Source: Microbacteriaceae bacterium (lineage in GTDB: Bacteria > Actinomycetota > Actinomycetes > Actinomycetales > Microbacteriaceae). Taken from it: a DNA stretch of 8,985 bases. A program made the translations under genes and the position numbers. Below, one piece after another: positions 6,816 through 8,985 of this stretch (positions within the stretch are counted from its first letter, which is position 1; each line of letters starts with the position of its first letter). Below the pieces are notes generated by a model. The model searched no databases and was not told the DNA's origin. It saw only the letters and a program-made list of their open reading frames with translations. Where the stretch lies: NCBI GenBank assembly GCA_025463615.1, contig JAODAU010000313.1, positions 1-8,985 on the forward strand, given 5' to 3'.

Positions 6816-8985
6816 TTACTCGCCTTCGCGGATGTTGCGCGGCCGCTTCAGGAAGATGAACGCGGCCCCGATGAGGAGCAGGATCGCCGACGCACCCAGG
6901 AAGCCGGCGGTCCCTTCCGCGCCTGTGAAGGCGAGGGTCTTGAGATCGGCGCAGGATGTCGCGAGCGCATCCACCACCACCGTCACCGGGTTGGTGCCGA
7001 GCACCGTGTCGCCGGCGCCCGCCACCGCGGTCACCGCGTAGGTGCCCGGAGCGAAAGCGGTGCGGGCCGCGACCAGCTCGGTGCCGCCCACGAAGTAGCG
7101 CAGGCCGTCACCGGGCGTGATCTGGATGAAGCCGCTCACCGTTCCGCCGCTGTGGCAGCTCTCGCCGCCCGCCGTGACATCCGGCGTGAACGCCGCGTGC
7201 GACGGCAGCTGGCAGTTGACGGCCTGGTCCACGATCTCGAGCGCCGTCGTCGCCGGGGCGTTGGTGAGCGTGAACCCGGCATCCGCGACCGCCGTCACGT
7301 CGTAGTGGCCGACCGGCAGCTCGGTGCTGCCGTCGAGCACCGTCACGTCGTTCGCGCGTGACGGCACGTCGGTGTTGTGGATGACGTAGCTCACGTGGGC
7401 CGCCGCGAACACGGTGATGTAGCCCGAGTTCGGCGCGTCACCGGCGTCGAGCCCACAGGTCTGCGGGGTCACCGTCGGGTCGCCCTCGAAGGCGACGCAG
7501 CCGTTGTCGCTGTCGCTGAGGAAGGTGTGGCTCCAGGAGTACGACCCCTTGCCCGGCAACGAGTGCCCGGCATCCGCGACCGCGGTCACCGTCACGGTGC
7601 CCACGCCCAGCACGCGCTGGTCGTCGGTCACGTAGTGGTAGCCGCTCACGCCGGTGGGGATGTTGATCTCGTCACCGGTGCCGCAGACATCCTTGAACGT
7701 GACGGGTGCGACGTACGAGACGGGGACGTCCGCGTTGGTGAAGGTGAAGGTGTCACAGCCGACCGAGATCGAGTGCACCACGCCGTCGCCCTGCGCGCCC
7801 GAGCCGAGCGAGTAGCCCACCTGGGTGATCGTGGCATTCGGCCACGCGGCGAGGTAGTCGTTCAGCGTGCCCCACGAGAACTGGTAGCCGGGGTTCGGCG
7901 CCGGGGTGGAGCTCACGGTGCCGAGCGGCTTCGAGGCCCACCAGTTGCCCACGCCGGTGAGGCCGTCCGGGTTGCCCCAGGCGGTGACGCCCTCGTAGAC
8001 GAGGTTCGCATCGGCCACGCCGTCGCCGTTCTTGGAGATGGTGAGCTGGATGCCGGGCAGCGAACCCGAGTTCGACGTGTAGTCGATGCTCGGCACGCCC
8101 ACCTGCGAGAGCGGGATGTTCAGCGCGTGGTAGCCCGCGGCCTTGTCCGTGTTCCAGATGCCCGATCCGCCGTCGGTGCGCGGGCCGGTGTCACCGGTGC
8201 CGTCGGTGACCACGTGCAGGCCGCCGGAGACGTAGGTGTTGTGGCCGTTCGCGCGGCTCTCGCCGAAGGTCCATCCGTTGGGGGCCAGGTTGGTCGAGAC
8301 GATCGTCTGGTTCTGCGTGGTGCAGGTCTGCACGGTCGGCGCGCAGCCGGAGTAGGCCGGCACGTTCAGCGTGTAGCTCTGCCCCGCCGCGGTCACGACA
8401 TACGTGACCCCGCCCGTCCAGGATGCCTGGGCCGACACGTAGACGACCTGGCCCGCCGGCACAGTGCGGTCGTAGGCGGAGTTGCCCGCGCCCTGCACCG
8501 CGAAGTCGACCGGCACGTTCGACGCGCGGTTGTCGTACTCGAAGGTCACCGACTTGAAGGAACCCTTCTGCGACTGGTCGTAGTAGCAGGCGCCGCCGGT
8601 GATCGAGGGCACGGGCTTGGCGATGTCGCAGCCCGCGGTGCTCGACTGGTAGTACGTCGGCGTGGGCCCGAAGCCGGCGAGCACGCCGTGCAGGAACGAC
8701 GGCTCGTGCGGCGCGTTCGGGCCGGTGAGGTTGGTCGGCAGCGCGAGGTCGCTGAAGCCGTTGAACGAGGCGTAGATGTCGTTCTGCTTGCAGGTGGCCA
8801 CGTACGGCGCCTGGTAGCTGATCGTGCCGAGCGACGTGACGGTCACGTCGTTGTAGCCCTTGAGCGTCTGCGGCCAGCCGCTGTTCGCCGGGTTGATCGG
8901 GGTGTCGTAGGTCCAGGTCGCGGCGCGGACGTAGAGCGGCTTGCACAGCGTGCCGGTGGCGGTGCCGTACTTGCTCACGGTGATC
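6816..8985 (-). CDS. Large cell-wall-anchored surface protein with LAFTG sorting signal (N-terminus beyond window)
   Basis: The frame is open from the right edge (reading ITVSKYGTATG...) to a TAA at 6816. The GTG at 8978 is internal, since no signal peptide follows it; the real start lies beyond the window. 722 residues are visible. Numbered from the GTG at 8978, the C-terminus has LAFTG (682-686), a hydrophobic helix (about 692-710) and KRPRNIREGE, an LAxTG sortase signal. Three Cys-bracketed beta modules precede it (C432/C494, C508/C589, C608/C676); the last two are homologous to those of the adjacent gene, sharing NCQLPSHA / DCVQLPSHA and PGTYAVTA. Residues about 233-413 form a different Gly/Asp-rich module containing SKNGDGVAD and YSLGSGAQGDGVVHSISVGC, reminiscent of an unnamed domain in other actinobacterial surface proteins. 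The N-terminal part (1-222) has six cysteines (12, 63, 117, 131, 212, 219) and no recognised fold. It is a likely wall-linked structural or adhesive protein; the ligand is unknown. Confidence 0.85.
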   Translation of the reverse strand, partial: ITVSKYGTATGTLCKPLYVRAATWTYDTPINPANSGWPQTLKGYNDVTVTSLGTISYQAPYVATCKQNDIYASFNGFSDLALPTNLTGPNAPHEPSFLHGVLAGFGPTPTYYQSSTAGCDIAKPVPSITGGACYYDQSQKGSFKSVTFEYDNRASNVPVDFAVQGAGNSAYDRTVPAGQVVYVSAQASWTGGVTYVVTAAGQSYTLNVPAYSGCAPTVQTCTTQNQTIVSTNLAPNGWTFGESRANGHNTYVSGGLHVVTDGTGDTGPRTDGGSGIWNTDKAAGYHALNIPLSQVGVPSIDYTSNSGSLPGIQLTISKNGDGVADANLVYEGVTAWGNPDGLTGVGNWWASKPLGTVSSTPAPNPGYQFSWGTLNDYLAAWPNATITQVGYSLGSGAQGDGVVHSISVGCDTFTFTNADVPVSYVAPVTFKDVCGTGDEINIPTGVSGYHYVTDDQRVLGVGTVTVTAVADAGHSLPGKGSYSWSHTFLSDSDNGCVAFEGDPTVTPQTCGLDAGDAPNSGYITVFAAAHVSYVIHNTDVPSRANDVTVLDGSTELPVGHYDVTAVADAGFTLTNAPATTALEIVDQAVNCQLPSHAAFTPDVTAGGESCHSGGTVSGFIQITPGDGLRYFVGGTELVAARTAFAPGTYAVTAVAGAGDTVLGTNPVTVVVDALATSCADLKTLAFTGAEGTAGFLGASAILLLIGAAFIFLKRPRNIREGE

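Noticed and set aside
7000..7050. Repeated GCGGTCACCGCGTAGGTGCCCGG words as a possible DNA repeat or CRISPR-like array
   Set aside because: The copies (near 5619, 7026 and a variant near 5351) encode the PGTYAVTA strand of paralogous modules. Spacing is irregular and they are in coding frame.
8976..8978. GTG at 8978 as the start of the large surface protein
   Set aside because: The frame is open to the edge and the residues after the GTG are mature-domain-like, with no signal peptide, although the sorting signal requires export.

Overview
The window is high-GC (roughly 70% G+C) actinobacterial chromosome, most likely from the family Microbacteriaceae. The clues are the GC-rich codon use, the hemA / hemE-hemY arrangement of a coproporphyrin-dependent haem pathway, LAxTG sorting signals (the motif read by class E sortases of high-GC Gram-positives), and start codons that appear to be leaderless. 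No RNA genes, CRISPR arrays or insertion sequences are visible. Coding density is high and the largest gene-free gap is 180 nt.

Left part (1-3371): haem biosynthesis. hemE (uroporphyrinogen decarboxylase) and hemY (coproporphyrinogen/protoporphyrinogen oxidase, running off the left edge) lie on the minus strand with an 8-nt overlap and are probably translationally coupled. hemA (glutamyl-tRNA reductase) is divergent on the plus strand, sharing a compact control region of about 50 nt with hemE. Together they supply the first committed step and two later steps of haem synthesis.

Middle (3340-4992): a minus-strand gene convergent with hemA and overlapping its end by 32 nt. It encodes an unusual 550-residue protein with an N-terminal phosphoglycerate-mutase-type histidine phosphatase domain fused in frame to about ten transmembrane segments that resemble the bile acid:sodium symporter (BASS) fold. 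This is the most novel-looking item in the window. Upstream of it lies a 57-bp nested inverted repeat (5048-5104).

Right part (5118-8985): two consecutive minus-strand genes for paralogous, secreted, cell-wall-anchored proteins. Both end in LAxTG, a hydrophobic helix and a basic or charged tail, and both are built from 60-80-residue beta-rich modules, each bracketed by two cysteines. The upstream one (6816-8985) lacks its N-terminus because it runs off the right edge. It carries extra domains, including a Gly/Asp-rich module. Between the two genes is a terminator hairpin followed by a dense regulatory block: a tandem 10-bp repeat with GTTAAC cores, a C/G-tract palindrome, and -35/-10 elements for the downstream gene. 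The sortase itself is not in the window.
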